From Saccharibacillus brassicae (GTDB taxonomy: Bacteria; Bacillota; Bacilli; Paenibacillales; Paenibacillaceae), in NCBI RefSeq assembly GCF_006542275.1, contig NZ_CP041217.1, positions 3,908,501-3,972,500 on the forward strand: a stretch of 64,000 bases of DNA, written 5' to 3'. The notes beneath the pieces were generated by a model. That model was not told the origin of the DNA. It ran no database searches and worked only from the letters and a program-made list of their open reading frames with translations. Position 1 is the stretch's first letter, and every line of letters begins with the position of its first letter. Of the stretch, positions 48,612 through 57,934 are shown in pieces. Made by a program: the position numbers and the translations under genes.

Positions 48612-49007
48612 TTACGCTTCCTCTACCTCAAACCCGGCCTGTTTCCAAGCCGCCGTTCCGCCGTCGATAAACGCGACGTCGGTGAAGCCCATCATTTTGA
48701 GCGCGTAAGCGCCCAGAGCCGCTTGGCCGCCGGCGCCGCACGTCACGAGGATCGGGCGGTTGCGGTCGCTCAGGCGCTCGTCGCGCAGTTCGGCCGGAAC
48801 GCCGAGATCGGCGCGGATCGGCAGCATGCCGAGCGAAATGTTCGCGCTGCTCGGGATCAGTCCGCATGCGCCCGCATCTGCCGCGTCCTGCACGTCGATG
48901 ATGAACGTGTTCGGGTTTGCGTTGATTTTCTCGCGAGCTTCCTGGGAAGTAACGGCGGGTACGTTGTTTCGGGCCTGGGTAACCATGTCCGTGAATGTCA
49001 AAGCCAT
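48612..49007 (-). CDS. Rhodanese-like domain protein
   Basis: A 131-residue single rhodanese domain: VTSQEAREKINANPNTFIID at the start, then SLGMLPIRADLG, and the active-site loop with the catalytic Cys in LVTCGAGGQA, ending GGTAAWKQAGF. It may transfer sulphur via a Cys persulphide. The loop CGAGGQA is uncommon (usually CRSGxRS-like), so the acceptor is uncertain. TAGGAGGCTG precedes the ATG. Its stop is followed by a terminator; the gene before it (queF) is 161 nt upstream, so it may or may not share the que transcript. Confidence 0.85.
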   Translation of the reverse strand: MALTFTDMVTQARNNVPAVTSQEAREKINANPNTFIIDVQDAADAGACGLIPSSANISLGMLPIRADLGVPAELRDERLSDRNRPILVTCGAGGQAALGAYALKMMGFTDVAFIDGGTAAWKQAGFEVEEA

Positions 49008-49168
49008 CTTGATTCAGCCTCCTAGTGGGTTCGAAGTATAAGCGCCGCGCGTTTTCCACACCGCAGGGAGCGGAAGCGAACGGCGCTTTCCTCACCTATT
49101 ATACCCATAGAAGCCGCGCCGTCACTAATCCGCAGCGAATCTTCCGGCCGGGAAGTCCGCGGAGGTGC

Positions 49169-49666
49169 TTAGCGGTTGTCCACTTTTTCCGGATACAGGT
49201 CGTGGTTCGTCAGGCGGTTCCACGCCATTTCTTCGTATTTGGTGCCCGGCTTGCCGTAGTTCGTGTACGGATCGATCGAGATGCCGCCGCGCGGCGTGAA
49301 CTTGCCCCAGACTTCGATATAGCGCGGGTCCATCAGCTTGATCAGGTCGTTCATGATGATGTTCATGCAGTCCTCGTGGAAGTCGCCGTGGTTGCGGAAG
49401 CTGAACAGGTACAATTTGAGCGACTTGCTTTCGACCATTTTGACGTCCGGAATGTAGCTGATATAGATCGTGGCAAAATCCGGCTGACCGGTGATCGGGC
49501 ACAGACTCGTGAACTCCGGGCAGTTGAATTTGACGAAATAATCGCGGTACTCGTGCTTGTTGTCGAACGACTCCAGAATGCCGGGATCGTATTCGAACGT
49601 ATAGGTTGTGCCCTGGTTGCCCAGCAGCGTCAAATCTTCAAGACCGTCTTGGCGGGAATGGCTCAT
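49169..49666 (-). CDS. queF: NADPH-dependent 7-cyano-7-deazaguanine reductase
   Basis: A 165-residue single-domain QueF that reduces preQ0 to preQ1 for queuosine. Catalytic Cys in [14 protein letters not shown], substrate-binding Asp in the same block, NADPH motif region [13 protein letters not shown], and [10 protein letters not shown]. Single-domain Bacillus form, as in B. subtilis QueF. AAAGGAGAA before the ATG. Last gene of queC-D-E-F, 66 nt after queE. Confidence 0.95.
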   Translation of the reverse strand: MSHSRQDGLEDLTLLGNQGTTYTFEYDPGILESFDNKHEYRDYFVKFNCPEFTSLCPITGQPDFATIYISYIPDVKMVESKSLKLYLFSFRNHGDFHEDCMNIIMNDLIKLMDPRYIEVWGKFTPRGGISIDPYTNYGKPGTKYEEMAWNRLTNHDLYPEKVDNR

Positions 49667-49732
49667 GGGAATTCTCCTTTGATTGTAAAATAGAGCTGTA
49701 AAATATATCGTGAAAAAAGGCGGCTGCGTACC

Positions 49733-50476
49733 TTACACGCCGCGTTTGTTGCCCCACACGAGCGTGTGCAGCTGCGGAAGCGCCCGGGCGTCTTTGAGAT
49801 CCGGCAGGTCGGACAATCGTCCGATCAGCCATTCGTAACGCTGCAGCAGCGAAGAGACGTGATCCTGCACTTCGCCAGCTACCTGCGGGTTGCCGGTCTG
49901 CAAAATGAACGGCACGTCCGGGTAGCGCTTGTGCACGAAGCGGGCGTAAGTCAGGTCTTCTTCGTCGAAAATGACGATCTTGAGACACAGATCGCGCCGG
50001 CCGGAAGCTTCGCGCAGCCGGGCTACGATATCGTCCAGCACGTCGAAATCGGTCTCCATACCCGAGCTCGGCGGCTTGGGCGACAGCGTCACTTCGTCGA
50101 TCCGCACGAGCCAGTCCTGCCAGCGCGAACCTTGCGTTTCGACGGCGGTCCGGATGCCGCGTCCGTGCAGCTCCTGGATCAGGTAGGCGATTTGCGGCAG
50201 CAGCAGCGGATTGCCGCCGGAGATCGTCACGTGATCGAAGGTGTCGCCGCCGAGATCAAGCAGTTCGTCGACGATCTGCTCCGGCGAGAGCATGCGGATC
50301 TGGTCTTTGGCGCTGCCGTCCCACGTGAACTTGGAATCGCACCACGAGCAGCGGTAATCGCAGCCGGCCGTGCGGACGAACATCGTTTTGCGGCCGATCG
50401 ACATGCCTTCGCCCTGAATGGTCGGACCGAACACTTCGAGGACGGGAATCGGGCGGGAGGAGGCGGAGACGTTCAT
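49733..50476 (-). CDS. queE: 7-carboxy-7-deazaguanine synthase (radical SAM)
   Basis: A 247-residue radical SAM enzyme that turns carboxy-tetrahydropterin into CDG. Cluster motif CDYRCSWCD (CxxxCxxC) after FGPTIQGEGMSIGRKTMFVR; SAM motif TISGGNPLL. Start ATG overlaps the queD stop (ATGA), tight translational coupling. Fits B. subtilis-type QueE. Confidence 0.95.
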   Translation of the reverse strand: MNVSASSRPIPVLEVFGPTIQGEGMSIGRKTMFVRTAGCDYRCSWCDSKFTWDGSAKDQIRMLSPEQIVDELLDLGGDTFDHVTISGGNPLLLPQIAYLIQELHGRGIRTAVETQGSRWQDWLVRIDEVTLSPKPPSSGMETDFDVLDDIVARLREASGRRDLCLKIVIFDEEDLTYARFVHKRYPDVPFILQTGNPQVAGEVQDHVSSLLQRYEWLIGRLSDLPDLKDARALPQLHTLVWGNKRGV

Positions 50477-50976
50477 CGTTCCATCCACTCCCGTCGGGCT
50501 TCCGCGTAGGACGTCGGCGTTTCGAACAGGCGGACGAATTCGGTGCGGGCTTCGAGGTGCGCATAACGTTCCGAAGCGAGAGCGTCTTCCATCTGCTCGT
50601 AGATCCAGACGACCATATTCTCCGCCGTCGTGTTCATAAGCGGCAGCGTCTCGTTGAGGTAGCGGTGGTCCAGATACGTCTCGATCTCTTCTTTCCAGAT
50701 CTGCTTGATCTCGCCGAAATCGACCGCGATGCCGTTGGCGGACGGAATCGCCGAGAGGCCGAATACGACTTCGTACGTGTGGCCGTGCAGGTTTTTGCAT
50801 TTGCCTTCGTAATCGTGCAGATGATGGGCGGCGTCGAAAGTAAACGATTTGCTCACCAGCACGCGCTTGCGGTGGTAGCGCAGCTGCTCGCCGGAGATGT
50901 CTTCGCCGAACACCTGAAGCCGCTCCACGATCTGGTAAGGGCCCGGACTGCGCCGCTGTTGTTCGCGTTCGCTCAT
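50473..50976 (-). CDS. queD: 6-carboxy-5,6,7,8-tetrahydropterin synthase
   Basis: A 167-residue PTPS-family enzyme that converts dihydroneopterin triphosphate to carboxy-tetrahydropterin. Zinc histidines in FDAAHHL and NLHGHTYEV, catalytic Cys in GKCKNLHGH, active-site VDFGEIK and LDHRYLN. The ATG overlaps the queC stop. The first 45 residues before [11 protein letters not shown] are longer than in many QueD and polar. Confidence 0.93.
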   Translation of the reverse strand: MSEREQQRRSPGPYQIVERLQVFGEDISGEQLRYHRKRVLVSKSFTFDAAHHLHDYEGKCKNLHGHTYEVVFGLSAIPSANGIAVDFGEIKQIWKEEIETYLDHRYLNETLPLMNTTAENMVVWIYEQMEDALASERYAHLEARTEFVRLFETPTSYAEARREWMER

Positions 50977-51635
50977 ACCGTCGCCTGCCGTTCCCCGACG
51001 TATTTGTCGAGACCGGCGCGGCGCAGCTGACAGGCCGGGCATTCGCCGCAGCCGTCGCCGATGACGCCGTTATAACAAGTCAGCGTACGTTCGCGCACGA
51101 AATCGAACGCGTCCAGTTGGTCGGCCAGCGCCCACGTCTCGGCTTTGTCGAGCCACATGAGCGGCGTGTGGATGACGAACGGATAATCCATCGCCAGGTT
51201 CAAGGTGACGTCCAGCGACTTGACGAACGTGTCCCGGCAGTCCGGGTAGCCGCTGAAGTCCGTCTCGCAGACGCCCGTCACGATATGGCGCGCGCCGGAC
51301 GTTTTGGCGAGAATCGCCGCGAAGCTGAGGAACAGCAGGTTGCGGCCTTCGACGAACGTGCTCGGCAGTTCGCCTTCTTCGTGCGTAATGTCGATATCGT
51401 CGCGGGTCAGCGCGTTCGGAGCCAACTGGTTCAGCAGGCTCATGTCGAGCACGGTGTGCTTGACGCCAAGCTCCGCGGCAATCTCCCGCGCGCAGTCGAT
51501 CTCCAGCTTGTGGCGCTGGCCGTAATCGAACGTGACCGCCTGGACTTCCGCGAACGTCCGCAGAGCCCAGAACAGGCATGTCGTGCTGTCCTGGCCGCCG
51601 CTGAACACGACGACCGCTTTTTCGTTTTTAAGCAT
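50973..51635 (-). CDS. queC: 7-cyano-7-deazaguanine synthase
   Basis: A 220-residue ATP-dependent enzyme that makes preQ0 from CDG and ammonia. P-loop [15 protein letters not shown]; zinc cysteines near the end in [13 protein letters not shown]. First gene of the operon, behind the preQ1 riboswitch. I choose the ATG at 51635 because AAAGAGG sits 8 nt before it; an ATG seven codons upstream has none and lies in the anti-SD hairpin. Confidence 0.95.
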   Translation of the reverse strand: MLKNEKAVVVFSGGQDSTTCLFWALRTFAEVQAVTFDYGQRHKLEIDCAREIAAELGVKHTVLDMSLLNQLAPNALTRDDIDITHEEGELPSTFVEGRNLLFLSFAAILAKTSGARHIVTGVCETDFSGYPDCRDTFVKSLDVTLNLAMDYPFVIHTPLMWLDKAETWALADQLDAFDFVRERTLTCYNGVIGDGCGECPACQLRRAGLDKYVGERQATV

Positions 51636-51640
51636 GCAAA

Positions 51641-51687
51641 AAACCTCTTTCTTCATCTGGGATGGATAGGAAAGAGGTTCAGGAACT
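51641..51687 (-). promoter_or_regulatory. Anti-SD hairpin in front of queC
   Basis: Minus strand AACCTCTTT (51679-51671) is complementary to the queC SD AAAGAGGTT (51650-51642). The 15 nt from 51687 to 51673 are also complementary (13 of 15) to the 5' arm of the preQ1 aptamer, so the aptamer could compete for it. Confidence 0.6.
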
Positions 51688-51854
51688 TGCCGTCAAAAAA
51701 CAGGTCCGGCCGCATGTCGGCGTCTGATCTCCGACATGGGCGGTACTCGGCGCCGCACGCACGGACGAACGGTCATCCGTGCGCTCCCGCGCTTCTTTCG
51801 GAGCCGGCGCGCAAGGGGCGCGCCGAAGAAGCCTCGCAAACGGCGGGGCGGCGA

Positions 51855-51886
51855 TAGTTTTTTATAGAGGGAGTTCTCGAACCTCT
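51855..51886 (-). promoter_or_regulatory. PreQ1 class I riboswitch aptamer
   Basis: Minus strand AGAGGTTCGAGAACTCCCTC then TATAAAAAACTA: the P1 stem, C-rich loop and A-rich 3' tail of preQ1-I match the consensus closely. It lies about 220 nt before queC, an unusually long expression platform. Confidence 0.93.
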
Positions 51887-52083
51887 CCCGCGCCATGGAT
51901 CGGATCGGCGCGGATTCTTTTCGTATAATCGGTATAAGCAGCTGCTGGCCGATAGGTTACCGGGCAGGCAGTCCGCCGCGGCGTGGTTCATTATATCATA
52001 GATGCCATTCGCGCGATACATTCGTGAACAATTTTGTCATCGGAACAGCACGAATATTTGTTCGCAAAATCGCGGTGTTCGTA

Positions 52084-52112
52084 TTGAGAGTACGGAGGGG
52101 CTATGGTATGAT
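52084..52112 (+). promoter_or_regulatory. Promoter of the YdjM-like gene
   Basis: TTGAGA, 17 nt, TATGAT. Confidence 0.6.
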
Positions 52113-52228
52113 TGGAGCAGCAAAATCCGACTCAAGCTTTGCCAAAAGGTCATAGCCGAAGACGGGTGGGAACAAGGAAGATCGAACGTCTGACAGACTC
52201 GGTTTCGCACGAAAGGACAACGAAGACC

Positions 52229-52975
52229 ATGATGGGAAAAGCTCACTTTATTATCGGGACCGGCGTATCGCTGTCCCTGCTGGCCCTGACCGGCGCTCCG
52301 GTCACCGTCGGAGCGGTCGCGATCGCGGGGATCAGCTCGCTGCTGCCGGATATCGACCATCCGAACTCGCTGCTCGTGACGCGGGCGCTGCCCGACCGGC
52401 TGCTGCGCGTGCTGCAATCGGCGATGCTGCTGATTGCGGCCGCGCTGCTGTTCTACGCGCCGGTCGAACAGCCGTGGAACAGCGTGCTGGCCGCCGTCGC
52501 GGTCGTGGCGATGTTCCTGCCCGAGCAGGCGCTGCGAAAAGGCGCATTCGTGCTGATCGGGCTGGCCGTCATCGTGCTCGGCGAGCGCTATGCGCCGTGG
52601 AACCGGATGGGCGGCATCCTGCTGATCGTATTCTCGCTCGCTCCCCATCGGGGCATCACGCATACGCTGTACGCGCTGGGAGCCTGGACGCTGCTGCTGT
52701 ACGGGCTGACCGGTTCGCACGGCCCTTCGATCTGGATCGCCGGCGGCCTGGGCTACGCGCTGCACTTGATCTGCGACTCGCTGAGCAAGAACGGGATACG
52801 TCCGCTGCCGCCGTTCAAATGGAAGCTGCGCTTCGCGATCATGACGACCGGCAAGAAGTCCGGCCAGCGAATCGAACGGATCGGGATCTGGATCACGGCG
52901 ATCCTGTTCGCCGGCGTATTCGGCATCCGGCTGATCGAATACGGAGCGCGGCTGTACGTCCGGCTGACTTCGTAG
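52229..52975 (+). CDS. YdjM-like membrane-bound metal-dependent hydrolase
   Basis: A 248-residue membrane protein with about six hydrophobic segments. Family signatures are SLLPDIDHPNS near residue 35 and APHRGITHTLYAL near 140, whose Asp and His residues resemble a metal site. B. subtilis YdjM-type and LexA-regulated E. coli YdjM share this layout; the reaction is unknown. GAAAGGACAAC precedes the ATG. Followed 34 nt later by the MFS gene, probably on one transcript. Confidence 0.85.
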   Translation: MMGKAHFIIGTGVSLSLLALTGAPVTVGAVAIAGISSLLPDIDHPNSLLVTRALPDRLLRVLQSAMLLIAAALLFYAPVEQPWNSVLAAVAVVAMFLPEQALRKGAFVLIGLAVIVLGERYAPWNRMGGILLIVFSLAPHRGITHTLYALGAWTLLLYGLTGSHGPSIWIAGGLGYALHLICDSLSKNGIRPLPPFKWKLRFAIMTTGKKSGQRIERIGIWITAILFAGVFGIRLIEYGARLYVRLTS

Positions 52976-53009
52976 CGAAGCGTCAGCAGCCGCAAAAGGA
53001 GAGTGCGCG

Positions 53010-54299
53010 ATGAGCAGAGATTTTTACAAAAGACGTTCTTTCTATTGGCTGTGGTCGTCCCAGACGATGTCCAACGCAGCCGACATTTTATACGTGACGG
53101 CGCTGACCGTCCTCGTCCTGCAAGGTACGGAATCGGTCGTCTCGACGATTCTCGTGCCGTTTTTTCGTATATGCTCGCAAATCGTAAGCGGATTTCTCGC
53201 TCCGCTGCTGCTGCGCAAATTCCGCCTGCCGCGCCTGATGCTGCTGTCGCAGGGCGGGCAGTTTGCGCTGTTCGCCGCGCTGGCGCTGTATTTGCACGCG
53301 GCCGGGACGTCGGCGTCGCTCGCCGCGATCTTCGCGCTCGTGTTCGCCATGTCGTTTCTCGACGGCTGGACGACGCCTGTGCGCAACGCGCTCGTGCCGC
53401 GGCTCGTCGGCAAAGACTGGCTCATGCGCGCCAACGGCCTGATCTCGGTCAGCGATCAGACGGTCCAGTTTGCCGGCTGGGGCGTGAGCGGCGTACTCGT
53501 CGCTTTCGCGGGCACGTCCCGCACGCTGCTGCTGGCCGGGGTGCTGTACGCGGCCGCGCTGTTGTTCACGGCGCTGATCCGCGAACCCGCCGCGAACCGG
53601 GGGCAGGCGGCGGAGCCGGGCGGCGGGGAAAGGCCGGCCGTATCGCAGACGCGCCGCGAAGCGCTGCTCGAAGGGTGGAAGCTGATCGGGCGAAGCCCGC
53701 GGCTGCGCGGCTTGACGCTGATCGATTCGATCGATATGCTCGGCGGATCGGTCTGGGTCGGCGCGTTCACGCTGCTGTTCGTGCAGGAAGCGCTCGGACA
53801 GGGCGAAGAATGGTGGGGATTCATCAACGCCTCGTATTTCGCGGGAGCGGTGCTGGGCGGTCTGCTCGTCGTCGCGCTGGTGCGCAAATTGCAGCGCCGG
53901 CTGTTCGATTCCATGCTGGCGGGCATTTTGGGGTATGCGGCGATCACGCTCGTCTACGCCGTGACGACTTCGCCCGCCGCCGCGCTGCTGCTCGTGCTGA
54001 TCATGGGACCGTTCGCCGAACTGTCGATGGTCTCGCGGCGCACGCTGATCCAGCAGAGCGCAAGCGACGACGAGCTGCCCAAAGTGCTGTCCGCCCAGGC
54101 GACGGTACTCAATCTGATCTTCTGCGCTTCGCTGCTCGGCATGGCCAAGCTGGCGGAGTCGGTCGGCATCGTGAATTTGTATCTGTATGCGGGAGGCATG
54201 TCGCTGCTCGCGTTCGCGATCGGCCTCTTCGTCCGGCGCCATTTCGCGGACCTGAATTCGACTTCGGATTCGACCCCGGACCGTATCGAAAGGAGATAG
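53010..54299 (+). CDS. MFS transporter
   Basis: A 429-residue MFS protein: twelve hydrophobic segments, WLWSSQTMSNAADILYVTAL at segment 1 and a central cytoplasmic loop near residue 195-225. The loop 2-3 motif is degenerate (PLLLRKFRLPRLML) and it resembles the Bacillus MFS group with the N-terminal WLWxSQ motif, often linked to macrolide or multidrug efflux. RBS AAAAGGAGAG. The cargo is unknown. The VWA gene follows after 81 nt. Confidence 0.85.
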   Translation: MSRDFYKRRSFYWLWSSQTMSNAADILYVTALTVLVLQGTESVVSTILVPFFRICSQIVSGFLAPLLLRKFRLPRLMLLSQGGQFALFAALALYLHAAGTSASLAAIFALVFAMSFLDGWTTPVRNALVPRLVGKDWLMRANGLISVSDQTVQFAGWGVSGVLVAFAGTSRTLLLAGVLYAAALLFTALIREPAANRGQAAEPGGGERPAVSQTRREALLEGWKLIGRSPRLRGLTLIDSIDMLGGSVWVGAFTLLFVQEALGQGEEWWGFINASYFAGAVLGGLLVVALVRKLQRRLFDSMLAGILGYAAITLVYAVTTSPAAALLLVLIMGPFAELSMVSRRTLIQQSASDDELPKVLSAQATVLNLIFCASLLGMAKLAESVGIVNLYLYAGGMSLLAFAIGLFVRRHFADLNSTSDSTPDRIERR

Positions 54300-54380
54300 A
54301 CGCCTTTCGGGAAAAGCGTTCCGATGATACAGTGGACAAAATGTCTTCCTGCCACAGGCGGGAGTGAGGAGGCTTCAGCC

Positions 54381-55139
54381 ATGACTATCGATTTGCGCAA
54401 AAAAGCCGAGGAGAACCTGATCAGCCTGGCCAAAACGGCCGTTATTTCGCTGGACAAAAAAGGGCTGGGCGGCCAGCGGGCGCGCGTCGCGCTGGCGCTC
54501 GACATCTCCGGCTCGATGACGGGACTGTTCACGAACGGCATCGTGCAGTCGGTGTGCGAGCGCACGCTCGGACTCGGCATGAATTTCGACGACAACGGAG
54601 CCGCGGACGTGTTCCTGTTCGGGGTCAAAGATTATTCCGTCGGCGAAATCCGCAAAGAAAACTTTTACGAATTCGTCAGCCGGGAGATCCGCCCGAACTA
54701 TCCGCTGGAAAACGGGACGAATTACGCGGGCGTCATGCAGCGGATCGCCGACGAATATTTTCCGGGCGCGATCGGGGTCAAAAAAGGGTTGTTCGGACTG
54801 GGCCGCGGCAAAGTGACGGTAAAAGCGCCGCCACCCGAAGAACAGCCGGTGTACGTCATTTTCGTCACCGACGGCAACTGCTTCGACGGAGAGCGGGCGG
54901 CCGAGATCGTGCGGCAGACGTCGCATCTGGGCATTTTCTGGCAGTTCGTCGGCGTGGGCCGCGAGAATTTCGAGTTTCTCAAACAGCTCGACGATCTGGA
55001 CGGGCGCCTGATCGACAACGCGAATTTTTTCCAGGTCAACGACCTGAAAAAAATTTCCGACGAGGAGCTGTACGACCGGCTGCTCGGCGAATTTCCGGAC
55101 TGGCTCGCGGAGGCAAAGAAGAAATCGCTCATTAAATGA
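54381..55139 (+). CDS. VWA-domain protein of Ter systems
   Basis: A 252-residue von Willebrand A domain protein. MIDAS motif DISGSM (about residue 40), then FGVKDYSVGE, and TNYAGV and VTDGNCFDGE for the remaining metal-site residues. It resembles the C-terminal part of TerF and the TerY-like VWA proteins of tellurium-resistance operons; these are thought to organise the Ter complex at the membrane, inferred for the family. TGAGGAGGC precedes the ATG. It is the first Ter gene of the cluster. Confidence 0.85.
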   Translation: MTIDLRKKAEENLISLAKTAVISLDKKGLGGQRARVALALDISGSMTGLFTNGIVQSVCERTLGLGMNFDDNGAADVFLFGVKDYSVGEIRKENFYEFVSREIRPNYPLENGTNYAGVMQRIADEYFPGAIGVKKGLFGLGRGKVTVKAPPPEEQPVYVIFVTDGNCFDGERAAEIVRQTSHLGIFWQFVGVGRENFEFLKQLDDLDGRLIDNANFFQVNDLKKISDEELYDRLLGEFPDWLAEAKKKSLIK

Positions 55140-55231
55140 GTTATACTTGGACTGCGAATGGTTACTTACATCTTAGAGACCGATCTTCGAAGCAGGCTTC
55201 ACCCATTTCATACCTATTGGAGGCGCTTAAG

Positions 55232-55678
55232 ATGAGTTCTTTTCAAAGTTGGCTCAACAAGACCAAGACAGGGCTGCAGGATCAGGTAGGCCGCTTCAAA
55301 AATAAAGACCTGATGGACGCGATCGTGGCGGGCTGCGCGATCGTATCGGTCGCAGACGGCAAGGTTGACGCGGAGGAGAAGCAGAAGATGGCCGGTTACA
55401 TCGGACGCAACGAACAGCTCAAAGTGTTCAACATGAGCGAAGTCATCGACCGGTTCAACCATTTTGCGGGCAATATGGAATTCGACGTGATGGTCGGCAA
55501 GCAGGAAGCGCTGCGCACGATCGCCAAGTTCAAATCGAAACCGGAAGTGGGACGGGTCATCGTGGGCGTATGCTGCGCGATCGGCGCGGCCGACGGCGAC
55601 TTCGACGAACTGGAAAAATCGGCGGTGCGCGACATCTGCAACGTGCTGGCTCTCAGTCCGGGCGAGTTCGGCCTGTAA
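55232..55678 (+). CDS. terB: TerB-family protein
   Basis: A 148-residue TerB-type helical protein with two repeated acidic helix-turn modules: IVSVADGKVDAEEKQKM and AIGAADGDFDELEK, which bind metal in the family. Its start, ATG 55232 with TTGGAGGCGC, is preceded by an 88-residue in-frame extension without an RBS. A terminator-like hairpin follows, then the promoters of the terD genes, so VWA and TerB may be a separate unit from the rest. Confidence 0.9.
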   Translation: MSSFQSWLNKTKTGLQDQVGRFKNKDLMDAIVAGCAIVSVADGKVDAEEKQKMAGYIGRNEQLKVFNMSEVIDRFNHFAGNMEFDVMVGKQEALRTIAKFKSKPEVGRVIVGVCCAIGAADGDFDELEKSAVRDICNVLALSPGEFGL

Positions 55679-55686
55679 GCCATTCG

Positions 55687-55728
55687 GCGGCACGGACCGG
55701 GGTTCGTTTTTCGGTTTGTGCCGCTTTT
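55687..55728 (+). terminator. Hairpin after terB
   Basis: GCGGCAC / GTGCCGC with inner pairs and TTTT. Confidence 0.6.
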
Positions 55729-55751
55729 GCGCAGGTTGATTTCGAAAACGT

Positions 55752-55780
55752 TGAAACCGGGTACATCTTCGCAGCGTATA
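55752..55780 (+). promoter_or_regulatory. ECF (SigW/SigM-like) promoter of the ter operon
   Basis: TGAAAC, 17 nt, CGTATA. This equals the SigW consensus of Bacillus; B. subtilis yceCDEF are known members of several ECF regulons. Confidence 0.65.
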
Positions 55781-55848
55781 CATAAAGCGTGCAGCCGGGC
55801 ATGAATGCCAAGCGCTGAACGGGGCAAGATCGCGCGATCGCCGCAAAG

Positions 55849-55878
55849 TTGTTTTGTACCCGGACGAACAGGTATAAT
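55849..55878 (+). promoter_or_regulatory. Second promoter (sigma-A type) of the ter operon
   Basis: TTGTTT, 18 nt, TATAAT, about 50 nt before the first terD gene. Confidence 0.55.
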
Positions 55879-55930
55879 TCAGGTAGGCGACAGCAACCAT
55901 ACCATTCCAATTGGAGGGCTATAGACCGCA

Positions 55931-56530
55931 ATGACAATTTCTTTGGTAAAAGGTCAGAAAGTCGATCTGACGAAAGGGAACGCCGGCCTGTCCAAGATCA
56001 CGGTCGGACTCGGTTGGGACCCGGCCGAATCCGAGAGCCGCGGCCTGTTCGGAATGAAGAAGAAAGCGGCCAATATCGATTGCGACGCATCGGTACTGCT
56101 GCTGAGCGAACAAGGCAAACTGTCGCAGGGCAAGAACGTCGTCTGTTTCCACAACCTGCAAAGCCCGAACGGTTCCGTCGTACACGGCGGGGATAACCTG
56201 ACGGGTGCGGGCGACGGAGACGACGAGCAGATCCATATCGATCTGTCCGCCGTTCCGGCCGACGTTCACCGCCTGCTCGCCGTCGTGAACATCTACGACT
56301 GCGAAGCGCGCAAACAGCATTTCGGCATGATCCGCTCCGCGTTCATCCGCGTATTCGAGTCGGGCAGCGGTCGCGAACTGATCCGCTTCAACCTGACCGA
56401 CGATTACTCCGGCATGACCGCGCTGCTCGTCGGCGAGATCTACCGTCACGGCGGCGAATGGAAATTCAGCGCCGTCGGCGAAGGCGCACAGGCTCCGCAT
56501 ATCGACCTGCTGGCTCGCCGCTACAGCTAA
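55931..56530 (+). CDS. TerD-family protein 1
   Basis: A 199-residue TerD-type calcium-binding stress protein. Start [20 protein letters not shown], calcium motif [37 protein letters not shown]. It differs from its two neighbours: the first acidic site is IDCDASVLLL after an inserted basic loop (FGMKKKAANI), and the conserved [12 protein letters not shown] is changed to QHFGMIRSAFIR, so it is the most diverged of the three. Family members act in tellurite, phage and envelope stress resistance; the biochemical role is unknown. GGAGGGC before the ATG. Confidence 0.9.
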   Translation: MTISLVKGQKVDLTKGNAGLSKITVGLGWDPAESESRGLFGMKKKAANIDCDASVLLLSEQGKLSQGKNVVCFHNLQSPNGSVVHGGDNLTGAGDGDDEQIHIDLSAVPADVHRLLAVVNIYDCEARKQHFGMIRSAFIRVFESGSGRELIRFNLTDDYSGMTALLVGEIYRHGGEWKFSAVGEGAQAPHIDLLARRYS

Positions 56531-56610
56531 ATCGCAAGAATAGCCAGACCGGAATATCCGAATTTTGAGTTCGAGTTATACCCACTCCTATACGAAAGAA
56601 GGAATCATTC

Positions 56611-57192
56611 ATGGCAATCAGCTTGCAAAAAGGTCAAAAAGTCGATCTGACGAAAACAAACCCGGGTCTCAAAAAAGTACTTATCGGTCTCGGTTGGGAC
56701 ACGAACAAATATGACGGCGGCGCGGACTTCGACCTTGACGCTTCGGCATTCCTGCTCGGAGCGAACGGAAAAGTGACCGCTGATACGGACTTCATCTTCT
56801 ACAACAACCCGAAAAACGCCAACGGCGCGGTCGTGCACACAGGCGACAACCGTACGGGCGCGGGCGACGGAGACGACGAGCAGCTGACGGTTGAACTTGC
56901 GACCGTACCTGCCGAAGTCGAAAAAGTCTCGTTCTGCATCACGATCCACGACGGCGCGGGCCGTTCGCAAAACTTCGGTCAAGTGTCGAACGCCTTCGTG
57001 CGTATCGTCAACGAAGAAACGAACGAAGAACTGATCCGCTACGATCTGGGCGAAGACTTCTCCGTGGAAACGGCGATCGTCGTAGCCGAACTGTACCGCA
57101 ACGCCGGCGAATGGAAATTCAGCGCCGTAGGCAGCGGTTACCAGGACGGGCTCGAAGGTCTGGTACGCGACTTCGGTCTGGCCGTATCCTAA
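56611..57192 (+). CDS. TerD-family protein 2 (YceD-like)
   Basis: A 193-residue TerD protein. [44 protein letters not shown] (calcium), [35 protein letters not shown]: all canonical. Closest to B. subtilis YceD. AGAAGGAAT precedes the ATG; 80 nt after gene 1. Confidence 0.92.
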   Translation: MAISLQKGQKVDLTKTNPGLKKVLIGLGWDTNKYDGGADFDLDASAFLLGANGKVTADTDFIFYNNPKNANGAVVHTGDNRTGAGDGDDEQLTVELATVPAEVEKVSFCITIHDGAGRSQNFGQVSNAFVRIVNEETNEELIRYDLGEDFSVETAIVVAELYRNAGEWKFSAVGSGYQDGLEGLVRDFGLAVS

Positions 57193-57230
57193 TCCCTTTT
57201 ACGCATACGCCCCACAATCAAGCTTCACCC

Positions 57231-57263
57231 CCGAAGGCCGTCTGCTCCATGGACGGCCTTCGG
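57231..57263 (+). other. Strong hairpin between terD genes 2 and 3
   Basis: CCGAAGGCCGTC / GACGGCCTTCGG without T-run; may stabilise or partly terminate the message. Confidence 0.6.
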
Positions 57264-57316
57264 CCGTACTGTCGAACTTGTCGGAAGATACGGAATCACA
57301 CAAGGAGGAATTTTCA

Positions 57317-57898
57317 ATGACCATCAGCCTTTCCAAAGGACAACGCATTGATCTGACCAAAACGAATCCGGGCCTCAAAAAGGTCATGATCGGCCTCGGC
57401 TGGGATACGAACAAATACAGCAGCGGCGCGGATTACGATCTGGACGCTTCGGTGTTCCTGCTGCATGAAGACGGACGCGCCAAAGGCATCGAAGATTTCG
57501 TCTTCTACAACAATCCCAAAACGCCGAACGGCGCGGTCGAGCATACGGGCGATAACCGTACCGGCGAAGGCGAAGGGGACGACGAGCAGATTCTGGTCGA
57601 CTTCTCGCTCGTGCCGTCCAACATTACGCGCCTGGGCATTACGGTGACGATTCATGATGCCGAGACCCGCGCGCAGAACTTCGGCCAGGTCTCGAACGCT
57701 TTCGTACGCGTCGTCGACGCGCAGGACAACCGCGAAGTGCTGCGGTACGATCTGGGCGAAGAATTCTCTATCGAGACGGCCGTCGTCATCTGCGAACTGT
57801 ATCGGCAGGGCGACGACTGGAAATTCCAGGCGATCGGTTCCGGCTTTGCGGGCGGCCTCGCCGCGCTGTGCAAAAACTACGGCCTCGACGCGCAATAA
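57317..57898 (+). CDS. TerD-family protein 3 (YceC/YceE-like)
   Basis: A 193-residue TerD protein: [45 protein letters not shown] (calcium), [28 protein letters not shown]. Start ATG 57317 with AAGGAGGAA. 36 nt separate it from the TerA-like gene. Confidence 0.92.
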   Translation: MTISLSKGQRIDLTKTNPGLKKVMIGLGWDTNKYSSGADYDLDASVFLLHEDGRAKGIEDFVFYNNPKTPNGAVEHTGDNRTGEGEGDDEQILVDFSLVPSNITRLGITVTIHDAETRAQNFGQVSNAFVRVVDAQDNREVLRYDLGEEFSIETAVVICELYRQGDDWKFQAIGSGFAGGLAALCKNYGLDAQ

Positions 57899-57934
57899 TC
57901 CGATCCGCAACTTAACCGAAAGGCGGAATTTCCC

